From Planctomycetota bacterium (lineage in GTDB: Bacteria > Planctomycetota > UBA8108 > UBA1146): a stretch of 34,883 nt of DNA. Positions 32,427 to 34,883 of the stretch are shown piece after piece. The notes beneath the pieces were generated by a model. It saw nothing but the letters and a program-made list of their open reading frames with translations, had not been told where the DNA came from and did not search any database. Within the stretch, counting starts at the first letter, position 1, and every line of letters starts with the position of its first letter. Made by a program: the position numbers and the translations under genes. The stretch spans positions 1 to 34,883 of the forward strand of contig JACETR010000025.1 of assembly GCA_013911165.1 (NCBI GenBank), written 5' to 3'.

Positions 32427-34883
32427 ATGAGACACCTACCGTTTTTGGTGGTTGCATTCATGATTCTCTCCTGTGGCGTCGTCGGCGCACAGGGAGCGGA
32501 TGAATGTGCCAATGCTCAGCAGATCAACTTGACCGCACCGGGTACGGTGACGGTGACGATCGACAACACCACTGCAACCAGCAACCCTGCGATTCCCGCT
32601 GGTGGCGCAACCTGCCCCGGCACCGGTTTGGGAACGACTGAGGCAGATGTCTGGTTCAGCTGGACCGCTCCCCAAAATGGCCTGCTCGACCTGAGCACCT
32701 GTGTCAATGCCGGTGCCCTCGACACCGACATCATCGTTTACGATGCATCTGCCGGTTGTACTGGTCTGATCGAAATCGCCTGTAATGGTGATGGAGTGGA
32801 TGCCACGGGCGCTGCCTGCGCTGCCTTCGGTTCCAATCTTGTGGGTGCTGGTGTGTTCGCCGGAGTGACCTACTTCGTCCGCGTTGGCGGTTGGGATGCC
32901 GCTTCTGTCGGAACGACAGACATGGACGTCACCTTTGCCCTCGGTACCATCGCGCCGACAAACCTGGTTTGCGCTTACGATGAACCGACCGACACTGCGA
33001 CTCTGACCTGGGATAACCAGGACCAGTACGACACTGTCAACTACTACCTCAACGGAACCCTTACTGGTCAGTTCGACGGAACTGCCGGAGCGGCAACCGA
33101 CATCCTGACCGGATTCCCTCCGGGCCTGACCGCCATTTGTCTTGAGGGTGTGGTCGCTGGTGTTGCCAGTACTCAGATCTGCTGCACCGTTTTCATTGCC
33201 GAGCCCTGCCCGTCAACAGTGGTTGGCTCCATGATTCCGATCCCGACGGTTCTTCCGCTCGGTGGTGGTGTCCACTGTGGTGCAGGTGGTATTCAGGCAG
33301 ACAACTCCTACCTGCGTTCCTTCGATCTGGTCAACGGCTACGGCGTCAGTGACGAGATCACCGTCGAGTGCGTGACCACTGCTGTCAACGTTTCGACCCC
33401 TGCGCTCGCAGGTGGAACCCAGCCGGTTCGTATCCGCCTGATCATCGACCTCAATGGTGGTGGCCCCGAGAACTTCACATATCTCGCTGGTACCAACGTT
33501 GGACAAACACCTGATCCCGGAAACGCCGGGATGCTGATGGTTTATGAAGAAGAGTTCCAGGTTCCTGAACTTGCTGACAACCTCTACAACTTCATTCTCG
33601 GAACCGGTGTCATCGATCCTGATGGATTGGGTGCCAACTCCAACACTCTTCAGTGCATGACTTCCTATGGCCCGAGTGCAAACCTGGCTGTGGAAATCTT
33701 CACCCCCGATGGAAATGCCAACGGTGGAGACTCCTGGTACATGGGACTCACCGACGCTACTGCAACCGGTGAAATCGGAACCAGTTACATCGTTGCTGGT
33801 GCTTGTGGACTCACTTCACCGAGCCCCCTTGCCGGAATTGGTTTCCCCAACGACCGTTACATCATGGATATCGGTTACTCCGTTGCTGTTGCCGGTACCT
33901 GTGGATCAGCCGGTGGAGTCGCCAACCTCCAGTGCTCCCAGAACGTGGGAGATACCACCTGGAACTTGACCTGGGATGATGCCGGAGGAGCCGCTTCCTG
34001 GATCATCGAGATCGATGGCAATGTCGAAGCTACCTTGCCCTCCACTGATCTTGCCTTCCTGACCCTTCCCCAGCCGGAGTACCAGGACCTCGACGTTCTG
34101 ATCACCTCCTGGTCTGGAGCAGGTGGTACCGGTTCTCTGATCAACTCTGCCGGTTGCACCCTGCAGACTGCTCCGGCCAACAACTGGCCTGCTGGTGCTT
34201 CCGTTGCTGCTGTTGGAACTTTCCAGCAGGAGATCGCAACGCCTTACACCACTACGACCGGTGTGCCGATCGATCTGGCTGTTTGTGACCCCGGAACCGG
34301 AATCACCCAGATCAACAACGACATCTTCCTTCGTTACACCGCATCCGTGGACGGGGATCTGCTGGTCAGCACCTGCAGCCCGAACACCGTGATTGCCGGT
34401 GCCGACACCATGTTGGCCGTCTACACCTACGATGCCGCACTGCTCGATGACCCGACTCTGGTCGTGGCTTGCAGTGACGACGTCAATGTGGGTGCCAACC
34501 CGACCAACAACCCCGCCTGCAACGTGTTCCTTGCGGAGACCATCTTCGCTGCCACTGCTGGTCAGGAGTACCTGATCCGCCTTGGTACCTTCAACGCTGC
34601 CGGTGTGGGAACCCTTGAGTACACCATCAATGACTGCGTTCCGGCGACCAACGTCACCGGTGCCGCCGACTGCACCAATGGTGACGTGACCCTCAACTGG
34701 ACCCCGAACCCGAATGCCTCCTCTCAAGAGGTTCTTCGTGACGGTGTCTCCGTGGCCACCCTGGGTGCTGCCGACGCCACTTACGTCGATCGTGGCGTGG
34801 CTGACGGAACCTACCAGTACGAGGTGGTCACCGATTGCGGCAGGGGTCCGAACCCCATCGGTGTCACCGTTTCGGTGCTCACC
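32427..34883 (+). CDS. Large secreted multidomain surface protein (partial, runs off window)
   Basis: At least 819 residues, open to the window edge. A signal peptide (MRHLPFLVVAFMILSCGVV, cleaved near GAQ) precedes a beta-sandwich module (~25-170, EADVWFSWTAPQNGLLDLST, YFVRVGGWDA) like that of the first surface protein. Fn3-like modules start near residues 178 (ATLTWDNQDQYDTVNYYLNG), 497 (TWNLTWDDAGGAASWIIEID) and 744 (VTLNWTPNPNASSQEVLRDG). Between them lie a unique beta-rich region (~255-495, EITVECVTTAV, GDSWYMGLTDATATGEIG) and a second sandwich (~582-740, NDIFLRYTASVDGDLLVSTC). Cysteines are frequent. Codon use is strongly biased to C-ending codons, suggesting high expression. No dockerin-like end is seen because the C-terminus is missing. 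Function unknown. Confidence 0.85.
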   Translation, partial: MRHLPFLVVAFMILSCGVVGAQGADECANAQQINLTAPGTVTVTIDNTTATSNPAIPAGGATCPGTGLGTTEADVWFSWTAPQNGLLDLSTCVNAGALDTDIIVYDASAGCTGLIEIACNGDGVDATGAACAAFGSNLVGAGVFAGVTYFVRVGGWDAASVGTTDMDVTFALGTIAPTNLVCAYDEPTDTATLTWDNQDQYDTVNYYLNGTLTGQFDGTAGAATDILTGFPPGLTAICLEGVVAGVASTQICCTVFIAEPCPSTVVGSMIPIPTVLPLGGGVHCGAGGIQADNSYLRSFDLVNGYGVSDEITVECVTTAVNVSTPALAGGTQPVRIRLIIDLNGGGPENFTYLAGTNVGQTPDPGNAGMLMVYEEEFQVPELADNLYNFILGTGVIDPDGLGANSNTLQCMTSYGPSANLAVEIFTPDGNANGGDSWYMGLTDATATGEIGTSYIVAGACGLTSPSPLAGIGFPNDRYIMDIGYSVAVAGTCGSAGGVANLQCSQNVGDTTWNLTWDDAGGAASWIIEIDGNVEATLPSTDLAFLTLPQPEYQDLDVLITSWSGAGGTGSLINSAGCTLQTAPANNWPAGASVAAVGTFQQEIATPYTTTTGVPIDLAVCDPGTGITQINNDIFLRYTASVDGDLLVSTCSPNTVIAGADTMLAVYTYDAALLDDPTLVVACSDDVNVGANPTNNPACNVFLAETIFAATAGQEYLIRLGTFNAAGVGTLEYTINDCVPATNVTGAADCTNGDVTLNWTPNPNASSQEVLRDGVSVATLGAADATYVDRGVADGTYQYEVVTDCGRGPNPIGVTVSVLT

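Overview
This 34.9 kb window is bacterial chromosomal DNA, mid-50s percent GC by eye, with no sign of phage, insertion sequence, CRISPR array or rRNA operon. The most likely source is a Planctomycetota or nearby PVC-type lineage. That rests on the large secreted Cys/Asp-rich proteins ending in paired RGD-N-D-x-x-x-N-x-A-D-x-I-F-x-L dockerin-like repeats and an SCG...CP tail, a style I associate with planctomycete surface proteins. The assignment is inference from family knowledge, not a database result.

Left third (1-13411), all on the minus strand. Read in the direction of transcription there is a LysM lipoprotein, a dGTPase-like HD hydrolase (dgt), ispD, a predicted outer-membrane beta-barrel protein with a very strong terminator, ispF and cysS. 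Then comes the classic translation/transcription block: tRNA-Thr(UGU), tRNA-Tyr(GUA), tRNA-Gly(UCC), tRNA-Thr(GGU), tuf, tRNA-Trp(CCA), secE, nusG, rplK, rplA, rplJ, rplL and the 5' part of rpoB, cut by the window edge. The four tRNAs ahead of tuf have the same identities and order as thrU-tyrU-glyT-thrT-tufB of E. coli. NusG carries an unusual ~80-residue acidic N-terminal extension, and the rplL-rpoB gap is rich in hairpins.

Middle (13412-25640). A plus-strand amidohydrolase (possibly an aminodeoxyfutalosine deaminase) is coupled to tatD. On the minus strand lie a small unknown protein, and murQ coupled to a secreted protein of unknown function. A tight five-gene plus-strand operon follows, with a 4-nt start/stop overlap at every junction: menG/ubiE, an unknown gene, ubiX, a UbiA-family prenyltransferase, and a polytopic membrane protein resembling DUF2723/GT-C glycosyltransferases. 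The methyltransferase, flavin prenyltransferase and prenyltransferase suggest late menaquinone biosynthesis, probably by the futalosine route. Convergent to it are an M50 site-2-type protease and an ALDH7-like aldehyde dehydrogenase.

Right third (25641-34883). Three consecutive plus-strand genes encode large secreted multidomain proteins of 1092, about 680 and more than 819 residues (the last runs off the window). They share beta-sandwich (PPC-like) and Fn3-like modules; the first has eight Cys/Asp DxDxDG repeats; the first two end in paired dockerin-like repeats. Each has an unusually long upstream region with hairpins, and the first and third show codon use resembling the ribosomal protein and tuf genes. 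This surface-protein locus and the unknown gene inside the menaquinone operon are the parts most worth a second look.
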